A stretch of 64,000 bases of DNA from Paucibacter aquatile (GTDB lineage: Bacteria; Pseudomonadota; Gammaproteobacteria; Burkholderiales; Burkholderiaceae_C), in assembly GCF_002885975.1 (NCBI RefSeq), contig NZ_POSP01000003.1, forward strand, positions 620,001 to 684,000, in the 5' to 3' direction. Positions 28,501-37,804 of this stretch are shown one piece after another. A program made the position numbers and the translations under genes. The number at the start of each line of letters is the position of its first letter. The first letter of the stretch is position 1. A model generated the notes under the pieces. That model was not told the DNA's origin. It searched no databases and was given only the letters and a program-made list of their open reading frames with translations.

Positions 28501-28938
28501 TCAATGCGCCTTGCGCTTGCCGCTGGCCTGCTGGGCTTTTTTGCCGCTCTTGCTGCTCTTGCCGACGCCCTCGGCAGCAGCCTTCTTGCCTGATTTGCTG
28601 GCCTTGCTGGCAGGCTTGCCGGACTTGCTCGCCTTGGCCTTCTTGGCCGGGGCCGCCTTGCCGGCGGCCTTGTTGGTCTTTTTGTTGGCAGCCTTGCTCG
28701 CGGCCCTGCCCGATGCTTTGCCAGCTTTGGCCGCGGCTTCCGCCGGTGCTGCCTTGGCCGCGTCCTCCAGCTGGTGCAGTCCCACCACGGCTGGCGCCAC
28801 CGGCTGCGGGGTCTGGATGACGGTGCCTTGGCTGCTGATCTGACCCCAGGCGGGCGCCATCAAGCCCAGCGTGGCCAACAGCCCCAAGCACACAGCCACC
28901 ATTCGAGACACGGTCGCTTGCTTCTTGTTCTTGCTCAT
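28501..28938 (-). CDS. Exported Lys/Ala-rich histone H1-like protein
   Basis: 145 residues. ATG 28938 has AGGA ten bases upstream; the ATG three codons earlier is too close to it. Residues 1-33 look like a Sec signal peptide (basic start, then VAVCLGLLATLGLMAPAWG). A short neutral part (about 34-60) follows. The last 85 residues are almost entirely Ala, Lys, Ser and Gly in KAAGK/KASKSGK-like units, like the C-terminal tail of histone H1 or bacterial AlgP/HC1-type proteins. With a signal peptide this polycation would sit in the periplasm or outside. Function unknown. Confidence 0.75.
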   Translation of the reverse strand: MSKNKKQATVSRMVAVCLGLLATLGLMAPAWGQISSQGTVIQTPQPVAPAVVGLHQLEDAAKAAPAEAAAKAGKASGRAASKAANKKTNKAAGKAAPAKKAKASKSGKPASKASKSGKKAAAEGVGKSSKSGKKAQQASGKRKAH

Positions 28939-28978
28939 GGTTTTCATTTCCTACGCGAATTGCTGAACTGGCAGCGCC

Positions 28979-29857
28979 TCAGACAAACACGCCCTGGCGC
29001 AGCCATTTGGTGGCCACCCATTTCTCCCCTTCCCGCACGGGCGCGCCGCCGTGCAGGGTCAGGGTTTGAGGCTGCGGCCGGTCGTAGCTGAAGAACACCG
29101 CATTGCCCTTGACCGGCAGCACGTCGAGGCCGATGTCCGGGAAGATGGTGGCGCCACCCGCGGCCGGCGTGTTGAGGTACATCACCAGCGTGCCGACGCG
29201 CTGACCGCCGCGCTTGAGGATGGCCGGCGTGCTGCTCATGCCAGGGTCGAAATAGTCGTAATGCGGCAAATATTCGGCACCAGGGCGGTAACGCAGCACC
29301 TGCAGGCCTTCGCCGTGATCAACCGGCCAATTGATCAGGGCCGCCAGGCGCGCCTCGATGCGACGGATCAGCTCGTTCTCACCGCGCTCGAAGAACATGC
29401 CCTCGCTGGTGCGAGCCGCGTTGACCTCGCTGCCGCTGTCCTTGGCCGCCACGGTTTCCGATCGCGCCAGGCGCGCCTCGGATTGGGCCACCATGGCATC
29501 GCACTCTTCATCCGACAGCAGACCGCCGAACACCACCACGCGCGGATGCCGCAGGCTCAGCAGCACCCGCACCTCGCGATCCCCAACCCGGATCACCGGG
29601 CGCCCCCCGCTGAGATCGGGCTCGGGCACCGCACTGCCAGCGGCCGCGTCGCGCACCGCCTGGCTGATGGCGGGACCGGCGGCCATGGGCTGCACCAGGG
29701 AGGGGTCCAGCGTCTGCGCCAAGGCCGTGGCCGCCACCGAGGCATCCCAGCCACTGCTTTGCATGGCGGCCAGCAATTGCTCCTGGCTGCAGCCCTGGGC
29801 CAGCTGGGCGCCGATCCATTGGCGCAGCTCGGCGGTGATCAGTTGTTGTGCACTCAT
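28979..29857 (-). CDS. Prolyl-4-hydroxylase-like Fe(II)/2-oxoglutarate dioxygenase
   Basis: 292 residues. The P4Hc double-stranded beta-helix covers about residues 100-290. Iron ligands are His199 and Asp201 (HYD) and His269 (TLHGG), and Lys279 (EKWVATKW) is placed to bind 2-oxoglutarate, so the site is complete. The N-terminal 50 residues (LRQWIGAQLAQGCSQEQLLAAMQSSGWD) form a three-helix, UBA-like unit. A conserved SEGMFFERGENELIRRIEARL segment precedes the core, as in bacterial P4H proteins. The protein target is unknown; bacterial relatives hydroxylate proline in proteins such as EF-Tu. Confidence 0.9.
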   Translation of the reverse strand: MSAQQLITAELRQWIGAQLAQGCSQEQLLAAMQSSGWDASVAATALAQTLDPSLVQPMAAGPAISQAVRDAAAGSAVPEPDLSGGRPVIRVGDREVRVLLSLRHPRVVVFGGLLSDEECDAMVAQSEARLARSETVAAKDSGSEVNAARTSEGMFFERGENELIRRIEARLAALINWPVDHGEGLQVLRYRPGAEYLPHYDYFDPGMSSTPAILKRGGQRVGTLVMYLNTPAAGGATIFPDIGLDVLPVKGNAVFFSYDRPQPQTLTLHGGAPVREGEKWVATKWLRQGVFV

Positions 29858-29896
29858 GGTGAAGCGAGGGACAAGAGGAAGAGAAACAAAAAACGA

Positions 29897-30682
29897 TCAA
29901 TCGGTCAGACGACGGCGGAACACCAGACGCTCGGCCGTGGACACCTCGGCATGGTAGCGGTAGCCGTCGAGATTGAAGTCCAGCAGGCCAGCCGGCGTGT
30001 CCACGCCTTCTGTGATGGCGAATCGCGCCATCAGGCCGCGCGCACGCTTGGCGAAGAAGCTGATGATCTTGTACTGGCCGTTCTTCCAGTCCTCGAACAC
30101 GCACTCCAGCACCCGCGGCTGCAAGGCCTTGCGATCGGCCGCCTTGAAGTACTCCTGCGAGGCCAGGTTGACGATCACCGGCACCTGGCTGGAAGCCGCG
30201 CGCGCGTTGAGGTGCTCGGCCAGCCGGTCGCCCCAGAACTGGTAAAGATTGCTGCCGCGCGGATTGGCCAGGCGCGTGCCCATCTCCAGCCGGTAGGGCT
30301 GCATCAAATCCATGGGGCGCAGCACGCCGTACAGGCCCGAGAGGATGGCCACATGGGCTTGCGCCCATTGCAGCTGCTTGGCATTCAAGGTCTTGGCCTG
30401 CAGACCATCGTAGACATCGCCGTCAAAGGCCAGCACAGCCGGCTTGCTGTTCTTCTCGGTGAAGCGGGGGCGCCAGGCCTGGTAACGGGCCACATTGAGC
30501 TCGGACAAGGCCTCGGACAGGTCCATCAGCCGGGCGATATCGGCCGGCGTCTGGGTCTTGAGCACCTGGATCAATTCACTCGACTGGGCGGTGAACTGGG
30601 GCTGGCTGATCAGCGGCTTGAGGGAGTCGGGAACCGGGGTTTCGTAGTCCAGCGACTTGGCGGGAGAGAGCAGGTAAAGCAT
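29897..30682 (-). CDS. yaaA: Peroxide stress protein YaaA
   Basis: 261-residue UPF0246 protein, full family length. It starts at ATG 30682 with the invariant MLYLLSPAKSLDYETPVP. Other landmarks are AFDGDVYDGLQA, ILSGLYGVLRPMDLMQPYRLEMGT and the C-terminal FFAKRARGLMARFAI. In E. coli YaaA lowers free iron during peroxide stress and has DNA-binding activity. It is separated from tolC by a terminator and reads toward the dioxygenase gene. No OxyR site was recognised. Confidence 0.95.
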   Translation of the reverse strand: MLYLLSPAKSLDYETPVPDSLKPLISQPQFTAQSSELIQVLKTQTPADIARLMDLSEALSELNVARYQAWRPRFTEKNSKPAVLAFDGDVYDGLQAKTLNAKQLQWAQAHVAILSGLYGVLRPMDLMQPYRLEMGTRLANPRGSNLYQFWGDRLAEHLNARAASSQVPVIVNLASQEYFKAADRKALQPRVLECVFEDWKNGQYKIISFFAKRARGLMARFAITEGVDTPAGLLDFNLDGYRYHAEVSTAERLVFRRRLTD

Positions 30683-30731
30683 GGCCGGTATTCTCGCCCA
30701 GCCATCGTGACAGGCCGGGCAGCCGGGCATG

Positions 30732-30766
30732 AAAAAGCCCGCCGAGGCCTCTCGCCTGGGCGGGCT
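30732..30766 (-). terminator. Intrinsic terminator after the tolC-family gene
   Basis: On the minus strand, AGCCCGCC (30766-30759 with flanking pairs) folds with GGCGGGCT (30743-30736) and is followed by five T. It ends the efflux transcription unit before yaaA. Confidence 0.9.
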
Positions 30767-30799
30767 GCGCAAGCCTTGCCTTGGCCTGCGACGCTTGGC

Positions 30800-32155
30800 T
30801 TACTTGGCCAGCAGCTGGTTCACCGCCGACACATCCTCCGGCTTGAGCTGGCCCGAGGCCTGGCGCAGCTTGAGGCTGGTCATGACCACGTCGTAGCGCG
30901 CCTTGGCCAGGTTTTGCTGGGTGTTGAAGAGCTGGGTCTGGGCATTGAGCACGTCCAGATTGACCCGCACGCCGACCTTGTAGCCCAGCTGCGTAGCTTC
31001 CAGCGCCAGTTTGGACGAGGACTCGGCCGCTTCCAGCGCCTTGACCTGGGCGGTCAGCGACTGCACGCCGAAGAAGGCGCGCTTGGTGCCTTCGGACACG
31101 GCGCGGCGCGCGTAGTCGAGGTCGTTGCGCGACTTCTGTTCCAAGGCCAGGGTTTCCTTGATGCGGTTTTGCGTGGCGCCGCCGGTGTAGAGCGGCAGGC
31201 TCAGGGTCACACCCAGGCTGGCATTGTGGGTCGTGCCCTTGAGCTGAGCACCCGCGCCGCGTGCATTGACGGTGCCCAGGCTGCCGTTGAGATCGAGCGT
31301 CACGCCTTCGGCGGCGCGGGCCTTGTCGATTTCGATCTTGGCCGAATCCAGGCCCAGGCGGGCCTTGCGCACCAGGGGGTGCTGCTCTTCGGCCTGCGCC
31401 ACCCAGGGGTCCACGGTCAGCGGCGTCACGGCCGGCAGGGCCACGGGCACGGCCAGGGGCTTGGGCGTCACGCCGTTGCGACCGACCAGCTGATCCAGGG
31501 TCACGCTCTTGATGCGCAGGTCGTTCTCGGCCGCGATCTCGGTGGCCAGGGCCAGGTCGTAGCGGGCTTGCGCTTCGCGGGTGTCGGTGATGGTCTGGGT
31601 GCCGACTTCGAAATTGCGCTTGGCCGAGGCCAGTTGCTCGGAAATCATGGCCTTGCTGGCGCGGGCGGTGCCCAGCGCATCTTGCGCGCCCAGCACATCA
31701 AAGTAGGCCTGGGCCACGCGCACGATCAGATCCTGCTCGGCGGTTTCCAGATCGGCCTGGGCCACGGTCAGGCCCAGCTGGGCCTGCGAGATGGTCAGCT
31801 GGTTGCTGCGGTTGTAGAGCGCGTACTTGCCCTGCAGGCCGGCACTCAGCGAGGTGGCGCCGACACGGCTGAAGTTCGGCGGATCGGTCTCATCACGCTT
31901 GGCCGTGACGCCCAAGCCCAGGCTGGGGCGGGCCAGGGCGTCGGCCTGGGCGGCCTTGTACTGGGCGGAATCGGCCAGGGCGCGGGCGGACAGGTACTGG
32001 GCATCGAATGCGCGGGCCGCGTCGTAGAGCTCCTGCAGGCTTTGCGCCTGGGCGCCGCCGGCCATCAACAAGGCCAGGGCCATGCCGATGCGGCTCAGGG
32101 CACGGCCCGGGTTGGAGGAGGAGTGGCGCGAATTCATTGCACGGGGGTCACGCAT
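30800..32155 (-). CDS. TolC-family outer-membrane efflux protein
   Basis: 451 residues, with AAGGA suitably placed before ATG 32155 and a signal peptide ending AGGAQAQ near residue 38. Two repeated alpha-helical hairpin halves are typical of TolC. The first contains ALYNRSNQLTISQAQLGLTVAQADLETAEQDLIVRVAQAYFD-type helices, and the second has SLPLYTGGATQNRIKE and VGVRVNLDVLNAQTQLFNTQQNLAKARYD. It forms the outer-membrane channel, most likely for the RND pump 1 kb upstream on the same strand, and perhaps for type I secretion. A terminator follows it. Confidence 0.93.
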   Translation of the reverse strand: MRDPRAMNSRHSSSNPGRALSRIGMALALLMAGGAQAQSLQELYDAARAFDAQYLSARALADSAQYKAAQADALARPSLGLGVTAKRDETDPPNFSRVGATSLSAGLQGKYALYNRSNQLTISQAQLGLTVAQADLETAEQDLIVRVAQAYFDVLGAQDALGTARASKAMISEQLASAKRNFEVGTQTITDTREAQARYDLALATEIAAENDLRIKSVTLDQLVGRNGVTPKPLAVPVALPAVTPLTVDPWVAQAEEQHPLVRKARLGLDSAKIEIDKARAAEGVTLDLNGSLGTVNARGAGAQLKGTTHNASLGVTLSLPLYTGGATQNRIKETLALEQKSRNDLDYARRAVSEGTKRAFFGVQSLTAQVKALEAAESSSKLALEATQLGYKVGVRVNLDVLNAQTQLFNTQQNLAKARYDVVMTSLKLRQASGQLKPEDVSAVNQLLAK

Positions 32156-32233
32156 GAGCTTCCTTGTCAGCGATTAGCTTTTTGATTCCTGAGCCGCGAT
32201 CCTAGCGGGATGCGCACTTGTTGGGTTTGGTCA

Positions 32234-32596
32234 TCAGTAGCGGGGCACACCAGGGTCGACCTGCAAGGACCACGCATCAATGCCACCGGCGAGGTTATAG
32301 ACGGAATCGAAGCCCTGGCGCTGCAGAAATGCGACGACTTGCAGACTTCTCATGCCGTGATGGCAATAACAGACGATGGACTGCAAGCGATCCAACTCGT
32401 CCAGTCGCTCGGGCAGCTGGCCCATGGGGATCAGGCAGCTGGCCACCCCTTCGATGTCGATCCGGGCCAGCGCCGCTTCCCAGGGCTCACGTACATCGAG
32501 CAACAAGGGCGCCGACAGCCCCGAAGCTGGCGCCGCCCCAGGTGCGCTGCGCGCACACAGCTCGCGCAGATCGGTGACGCTCAGAGAAGGCAGCAT
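32234..32596 (-). CDS. Single-domain rhodanese-like sulfurtransferase
   Basis: 120 residues covering one rhodanese domain. The active-site loop is CHHGMRS with catalytic Cys78; Cys76 lies two residues before it. LLLDVREPWE near residue 32 is the other family mark. The short form with a six-residue loop indicates a GlpE/PspE-type enzyme moving sulfane sulfur. It sits between the isoaspartate methyltransferase-like gene (14 bp) and tolC (78 bp). Its physiological acceptor cannot be told. Confidence 0.93.
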   Translation of the reverse strand: MLPSLSVTDLRELCARSAPGAAPASGLSAPLLLDVREPWEAALARIDIEGVASCLIPMGQLPERLDELDRLQSIVCYCHHGMRSLQVVAFLQRQGFDSVYNLAGGIDAWSLQVDPGVPRY

Positions 32597-32610
32597 CTCA
32601 GTGCAGGCAC

Positions 32611-33264
32611 TCAGAACTGGAAGCTGCTGCGCTCGGCAAAGCCTTGCAGGCGCGGTGCCACGGTGTCGAAGAGCTCGGTCGTGCGGTAGTTCTTGTCGTC
32701 CACGCGGGTGATCAGCTGGGCGCGCATCACCGGCACCTCGCCGACGATGGCTGCCAGGCGGCCACCGACCTTGAGCTGAGCCAGCAGCGCCGACGGCACC
32801 TCGGCCACCGAACCCGAGAGCAGGATCACATCAAACGGGGCTTCCTTGGCCAGGCCTCGCGAGCCGTCCTGCTCCAGCACCGTGACGTTCAGCACGCCAG
32901 CGCGCTTGAGGTTGAGCGTGGCCTGGGCGGCCAGCTCGGGGTTGATTTCCAGGCTCAGCACGCGCTGGGCGCGGTGGCCCAGCAGCGCGGCCATGAAGCC
33001 GCTGCCGGTGCCGACTTCCAGCACCTTCTCATGGCGCGCCACCTTCAGCTCTTGCAGCAGGCGGGCCTCGACGCGCGGGGCCAGCATGCGCTGTCCGCCG
33101 GCCAGGGCCACTTCGGTGTCCATGAAGGCCAGGCCCTTGCTGGCCGGCGGCACGAAGTCTTCGCGCTTGACCACGGCCAGCAGCTGCAGCACGCCAGCGT
33201 CCAGCACGTCCCAGGGGCGGATCTGCTGTTCGATCATGTTGAAGCGGGCTTGTTCGATGTTCAT
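32611..33264 (-). CDS. Protein-L-isoaspartate O-methyltransferase-family protein
   Basis: 217-residue SAM-dependent methyltransferase. SAM motif I is VLEVGTGSGFMAALLG (about residues 81-96), and motif II region LSLEINPELA follows. The start MNIEQARFNMIEQQIRPWDV is characteristic of the Burkholderiales branch near tolC. The usual PCMT substrate segment around S-x-P is weak, so repair activity on isoaspartyl residues is plausible but not certain. It is 27 bp downstream of the RND pump gene. Confidence 0.87.
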   Translation of the reverse strand: MNIEQARFNMIEQQIRPWDVLDAGVLQLLAVVKREDFVPPASKGLAFMDTEVALAGGQRMLAPRVEARLLQELKVARHEKVLEVGTGSGFMAALLGHRAQRVLSLEINPELAAQATLNLKRAGVLNVTVLEQDGSRGLAKEAPFDVILLSGSVAEVPSALLAQLKVGGRLAAIVGEVPVMRAQLITRVDDKNYRTTELFDTVAPRLQGFAERSSFQF

Positions 33265-33291
33265 CTCAGTCAGTCTTTCCGTGTTGTGCTG

Positions 33292-36200
33292 TCAATCCGC
33301 GGCGACGGCGTCGGCCGTGCCCGGTACAGCGGGAATTCTATTTCCTGTCCAGCGCCGTTTCGCCCAGGCGGCCAGATCGTCCAGATAGCAATAGATCACC
33401 GGCACCACCACCAGGGTCAGCAGCGAGGAGGTGATCACCCCGCCGATCACCGCCTGCCCCATGGGCGCGCGCTGCTCGGAGCCTTCGGTCAGCGCAAAAG
33501 CCAGGGGCACCATGCCGAAGACCATGGCCAGGGTGGTCATCAGGATGGGCCGCAGGCGCACATGGGCTGCATGCAGCAAGGCCGCCTCGCGCTCCATGGG
33601 CTCCTGGTCCACCCCGTTGCCATGCTGGCCGGCGCGCGAGCGGATGGCGAAGTCGATCAGCAGAATCGCGTTCTTGGTCACCAAACCCATCAACATGACG
33701 ATGCCGATGACGCTGAACATATTGAGCGTGGAGCGGAACAGCAGCAAAGCCAGGAACACGCCAACCAGGGTCAGCGGCAGCGAGCTCATCAGCGCCAGCG
33801 GCTGCAAAAAGCTCTTGAACTGGCTGGCCAAAATCATGTAGATAAAGACCACGGCCAGGCCCAGGGCGCCCACGGCGTACTGGAAGGACTCGTTCATGTT
33901 CTTGGTCGAGCCACCAAAGCTGTAGCGGTAACCGGGCGGGAAAGCGATCTCGTCCAGCACCTTCTTGATGTCGGCCGACACCTCGCCCGAGCTGCGCCCC
34001 AGGGCGTTGGCGTCGATGGTGATCTCGCGCGCCATGTCGCGGCGATTGATTTGGTTGGGCCCGGTCGAGGGTCGCACCTCGGCCAGTTGCGTCAGCGCCA
34101 TCACCCGCGGCGCGCCGTCGGCGGCCGCCGGCAGATTGATGGGCATGCGCTGCAAGTCGGCCAGGGAGTCGCGGCTTTGCGGCCCCAAGCGGACCAGCAC
34201 GTCGTAGTTCTCGCCATCCGAAGCGCGCCAGTTGCCCACCGTGGTGCCAGCCAGCAAGGTGCGCAGCGTGCCGGCCAGGGCATTGACGTTGAGGCCGGCA
34301 TCGGCCGCCACATCGCGCTTGACCTCGACCGAGACGGTCGGCTTGTTGGGCTTGAGCGTGGTATCCAGGTCGACCAGGCCGGGGATCTTCTGCAGCCGGG
34401 CCACCACCTGCTTGGAGATGCGCTCCAGCTCGCCCAGATCGCTGCCCTGGATGGAAAACTGCAGGCTCTTGCCGCCGCCCAGATCGGTCTGACCGATATT
34501 GGTGACGGTGATGCCAGGCACGGTGGCCAGGCGCTGGCGCATCGGTTCGGCCAGATCGGCCACGCTGCGCTGGCGATCCTTGCGGTCGACCAGGCGCACA
34601 TAAATAGCGCCGTAGATCTTGCCGGCCGCAAAGCCGCTGTTGATGGTGGCCACGGTGTAGCGCACCTCGGGCAGCTCGCGCAGCAAGGCGTCGATCTGCT
34701 TGGCGCGCGCCTCGGTCACCTCCAGGGCCGAGCCCACAGGCGTGTAGAAATTGATCTGCGTCTCGGACAGGTCGGCCTTGGGCACAAACTCCTTGCCCAC
34801 GCCGGCCAGCAGCACAAAGCTGGATAAGAACGTCGCCAGCGCGATCAGCAGGGTTGCGCCCTTGTGGCGCAGCGACCAGGCCAGGATACGTTGGTAGCCC
34901 GCCGACAGCCAATTGGTGAAGCGATCGACCGCGCCGGTCAGGCGGCCCAGGGTCTTGTCGTACAGCGTCACCGGCGGTCCGCGGTGAACGCCATGCGCCT
35001 GCGGATCATGCCAGACGCTGGACAGCATCGGATCCAGGGTGAAGCTGACGAACATGGAGATCAGCACCGCCGCGACGATGGTGATGCCGAACTCATGGAA
35101 GAACTTGCCGACGATGCCGCCCATGAAGCCGATGGGCAGGAACACCGCGACGATGGACAAGGTGGTGGCCAGCACCGCCAAGCCGATTTCGGCCGTGCCA
35201 TCGAGCGCCGCCTGGCGCGGCGTGGCGCCCATCTGCACATGGCGCACGATGTTCTCGCGCACGACGATGGCGTCGTCAATCAACAAGCCCACGCACAGGC
35301 TCAAGGCCATCATGGTGATGTTGTTGATGGTGAAACCGAAGGCATACATGAACAGAAAGGTACCGATCAAGGCGATCGGCAGGGTCAGGCCGGTGATGAC
35401 GGTCGAACGCCAGCTGTTCAGGAACAGGAACACGATCAGGATGGTCAGGGCCGCGCCCTCGAACAGCGTGCGTTTGACATTGGCCACCGAGACGCGAATC
35501 GCGCGCGAGTTGTCGCGGTTGACCTCGACCTTGACGCCCGGCGGGGTCAGGTCTTGCGCTTCCTTGAGCGCGCGCTGCAGGCCATCGACCACCTCGATGG
35601 TGTTCTCGCCCTGGCTCTTCTGCACGCTCAGCAGCACCGTGCGCTGGCCGTTGTAGAGCGCCAGGCTCTCCACCTCCTGCGGGCCGTCCACCACATCGGC
35701 CACCTGCCAGAGCTTGACCGAGGCGCCGCCCTTGCGCGCCACCACGATGTCGCGGAAATCCTCGGGCCGCTTGAGCCGGGCATTGATCTGCACCACCCGC
35801 TCCTGCTCGAGCGAGCGCAGATTGCCCATGGGCAGCTCCTGGTTCTCGCTCCGCACGGCGGCCAGCACCTGGTCCACAGTGATGCCCAGCGCCTCCATGG
35901 CCTGCGGGCGCAGCTGCAGCTGGATCTGGCGCTGCAAGCCGCCCACCACGCTGACCGAGCCCACGCCGCGCACATTCTCCAGGCGCTTTTGCAGCACCTG
36001 CGTGGCCCAGGTGGTCAGCTCCTGGGTGTTCTTCTTGCCGTCTTCCGAGAGGATGGCCACATTGAAGATGGGCGTGCTCTGCGGGTCGAAGCGTGAAATG
36101 CGCGGGTCCTTGACCTCGTCGCGCAACAGCGGCCGCATCAAGGCCACTTTCTCGCGCACATCCTCGGCGGCCTTGCGGCCGTCGACATCGAGGTTGAACT

Positions 36201-36480
36201 CGATGATGACCACCGAGCTGCCCTCATACGAGCGCGAAGTCAGGGCATTGATGCCGGCCACCGTGTTGACGGCCTCCTCCACCTTCTTGGTGACTTCGCT
36301 CTCGACGATCTCGGGCGAAGCGCCCGGATAGTCCATCTGCACCACCACGGTGGGGAAGTCGATATTGGGAAACTGATCGACCGACAGGCGCTGGTAGCTG
36401 AACAGGCCCAGCACGACAAAAGCCAGCATGACCATGACGGCCATGACGGGGTTCTGGATGGAAACGCGGGTGAACCACAT
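33292..36480 (-). CDS. RND-family multidrug efflux pump, inner-membrane subunit (HAE1/AcrB-like)
   Basis: 1062 residues, full length, with twelve membrane helices and two large periplasmic loops. It starts MWFTRVSIQNPVMAVMVML with FPNIDFPTVVVQMDYPGASPEIVE following. Proton-relay residues are present: the Asp-Asp pair in TM4 (LLIDDAIVVREN) and the Lys in TM10 (GLVTKNAILLIDFA). The C-terminal GTADAVAAD tail is soluble. It is 13 bp downstream of the adaptor gene. Substrates are likely hydrophobic drugs or metabolites; the sequence looks closer to MdtBC/MexF-like pumps than to heavy-metal CusA, which is inference. Confidence 0.95.
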   Translation of the reverse strand: MWFTRVSIQNPVMAVMVMLAFVVLGLFSYQRLSVDQFPNIDFPTVVVQMDYPGASPEIVESEVTKKVEEAVNTVAGINALTSRSYEGSSVVIIEFNLDVDGRKAAEDVREKVALMRPLLRDEVKDPRISRFDPQSTPIFNVAILSEDGKKNTQELTTWATQVLQKRLENVRGVGSVSVVGGLQRQIQLQLRPQAMEALGITVDQVLAAVRSENQELPMGNLRSLEQERVVQINARLKRPEDFRDIVVARKGGASVKLWQVADVVDGPQEVESLALYNGQRTVLLSVQKSQGENTIEVVDGLQRALKEAQDLTPPGVKVEVNRDNSRAIRVSVANVKRTLFEGAALTILIVFLFLNSWRSTVITGLTLPIALIGTFLFMYAFGFTINNITMMALSLCVGLLIDDAIVVRENIVRHVQMGATPRQAALDGTAEIGLAVLATTLSIVAVFLPIGFMGGIVGKFFHEFGITIVAAVLISMFVSFTLDPMLSSVWHDPQAHGVHRGPPVTLYDKTLGRLTGAVDRFTNWLSAGYQRILAWSLRHKGATLLIALATFLSSFVLLAGVGKEFVPKADLSETQINFYTPVGSALEVTEARAKQIDALLRELPEVRYTVATINSGFAAGKIYGAIYVRLVDRKDRQRSVADLAEPMRQRLATVPGITVTNIGQTDLGGGKSLQFSIQGSDLGELERISKQVVARLQKIPGLVDLDTTLKPNKPTVSVEVKRDVAADAGLNVNALAGTLRTLLAGTTVGNWRASDGENYDVLVRLGPQSRDSLADLQRMPINLPAAADGAPRVMALTQLAEVRPSTGPNQINRRDMAREITIDANALGRSSGEVSADIKKVLDEIAFPPGYRYSFGGSTKNMNESFQYAVGALGLAVVFIYMILASQFKSFLQPLALMSSLPLTLVGVFLALLLFRSTLNMFSVIGIVMLMGLVTKNAILLIDFAIRSRAGQHGNGVDQEPMEREAALLHAAHVRLRPILMTTLAMVFGMVPLAFALTEGSEQRAPMGQAVIGGVITSSLLTLVVVPVIYCYLDDLAAWAKRRWTGNRIPAVPGTADAVAAD

Positions 36481-36493
36481 GGCGGCGGCCCGA

Positions 36494-37690
36494 TCAGCGT
36501 GAGGCCGCTGAAGACGCTACAGCCGGTAAAGCCGGTACAGCTGGCGCAGCGGCCAAGCTCACCGCCGTGCCCTCCGGCACCTGGCCGGCCGACAAGGACA
36601 GCAGCAGCGCGCCGTCCGCCACGCCCGAGCGCAGCTCCTGCACCGCCACGCCGCGGCCCTGGATCAGCGCCTCGCCGCTGGCGCCCAGCTCCACCGTCTG
36701 GGCCTTGACCCGGCCATCAGCGATCTGCAGCACATAGGGCTTGGCCTTGTCCAGACGCAGGCTGGAGGCCGGCGCGACCAGGGCCTCACGTTCGTCCAGC
36801 AAGATGCGGCCGCGGGCAAACATGCCCTGGCGCAAGCCCGGCCGGCCCTCCAGGCGCAGGTAGACCATGACCGAGCGCGAGCCGCTCTGCGTGGCCGGGT
36901 TGATGCGTGCCACCGTGGCCGGCACTGGCTCGGCCAGGCCCTCCACCTGCAGCTGGGCCGCTGCGCCCGGCTTGAGGCCGACGCTGAGCTCGGGCGCCAC
37001 GGCCGCTTCCAGCTCCAGCTGGCTCAGGTTGACGATTTCCAGCACCCGCGCATCCAAGGGCAGGCGCTCGCCCGGCTGGGCCAGGCGCTGCGCCACCTGG
37101 CCGGCAATCGGCGAGACCAGCTGGGCATCTGCTCGCGCCTTGCGGGCCAGGCCCACGGCGGCCTCGGCCGCTTGCAGGGTGGCACGGGCTCCGGCCGCAC
37201 TGGCACTGGCGGTCTCCATGGCGGTGGAAGAAATAAAGCCCTGGGCCACCAGGGCGCGGTTGTTGTCGAGGTTGCGCTGCGCGATGTCCAGTTGCGATTT
37301 GGCCGCGGCGGCGTTCTCCTGGGCCTGGCGCAGGCGCAGGTCCACCTCGACCGGGTCGATCTGGCCCAGGGCCTGGCCGGCGCGCACGCTGTCGCCCTCG
37401 CGCACATCCAGGCGCTGCAGCTCACCGGCGACCTTGGCCTTGATCACCACCGACTCCCGGGCCTTCAAGCTGCCGCTGAGTTCCAGGGTTTGCGCAAAAC
37501 GCAGGCGCTGCACGCGCGCCAGGTCGATCTCGGCCAGGGCCAGGGCGACCGGCGCCTTGCTGGCCGCAGCCGGGGCAGACGCTGAAGCGGACGACCCCGC
37601 GGACCCACGCCCCTTCATCCAGAAGCCCGCCAGGCCCAGCAACACCAAGACACCCAGCACGGGAACGGCGATCTTCAACCAAGGCTTCAT
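36494..37690 (-). CDS. RND efflux periplasmic adaptor (membrane-fusion protein)
   Basis: 398 residues from ATG 37690. The N-terminal membrane anchor ([20 protein letters not shown]) has no lipobox cysteine. The biotinyl-lipoyl half-motif is split as [32 protein letters not shown] and the later [18 protein letters not shown], flanking a short coiled-coil hairpin (about residues 120-190). A beta-barrel and membrane-proximal domain follow, ending in an Ala/Pro/Val-rich tail. It links the RND pump to TolC. It lies 114 bp downstream of the tetR gene. Confidence 0.94.
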   Translation of the reverse strand: MKPWLKIAVPVLGVLVLLGLAGFWMKGRGSAGSSASASAPAAASKAPVALALAEIDLARVQRLRFAQTLELSGSLKARESVVIKAKVAGELQRLDVREGDSVRAGQALGQIDPVEVDLRLRQAQENAAAAKSQLDIAQRNLDNNRALVAQGFISSTAMETASASAAGARATLQAAEAAVGLARKARADAQLVSPIAGQVAQRLAQPGERLPLDARVLEIVNLSQLELEAAVAPELSVGLKPGAAAQLQVEGLAEPVPATVARINPATQSGSRSVMVYLRLEGRPGLRQGMFARGRILLDEREALVAPASSLRLDKAKPYVLQIADGRVKAQTVELGASGEALIQGRGVAVQELRSGVADGALLLSLSAGQVPEGTAVSLAAAPAVPALPAVASSAASR

Positions 37691-37804
37691 GCGATGAACA
37701 CTCTTCTTTTCAGGCCTGATGCGGCCAGGCCGCGCCAGGGGATGAACACAACAAGCGCCGCGCGCAAAGACAGCGGGCCCGAAGCGCCCTGCCCGCACAC
37801 GAAC

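Noticed and set aside
29051..32185. Very long open frame (about 1040 codons) on the plus strand
   Set aside because: It is antisense to the dioxygenase, yaaA and tolC genes, has low-complexity His/Gln/Arg/Ala composition and no ribosome site. It is a shadow of high-GC codon use.
32644..34827. About 730-codon plus-strand frame opposite the methyltransferase and RND pump
   Set aside because: Antisense to two well-supported genes; no recognisable protein.
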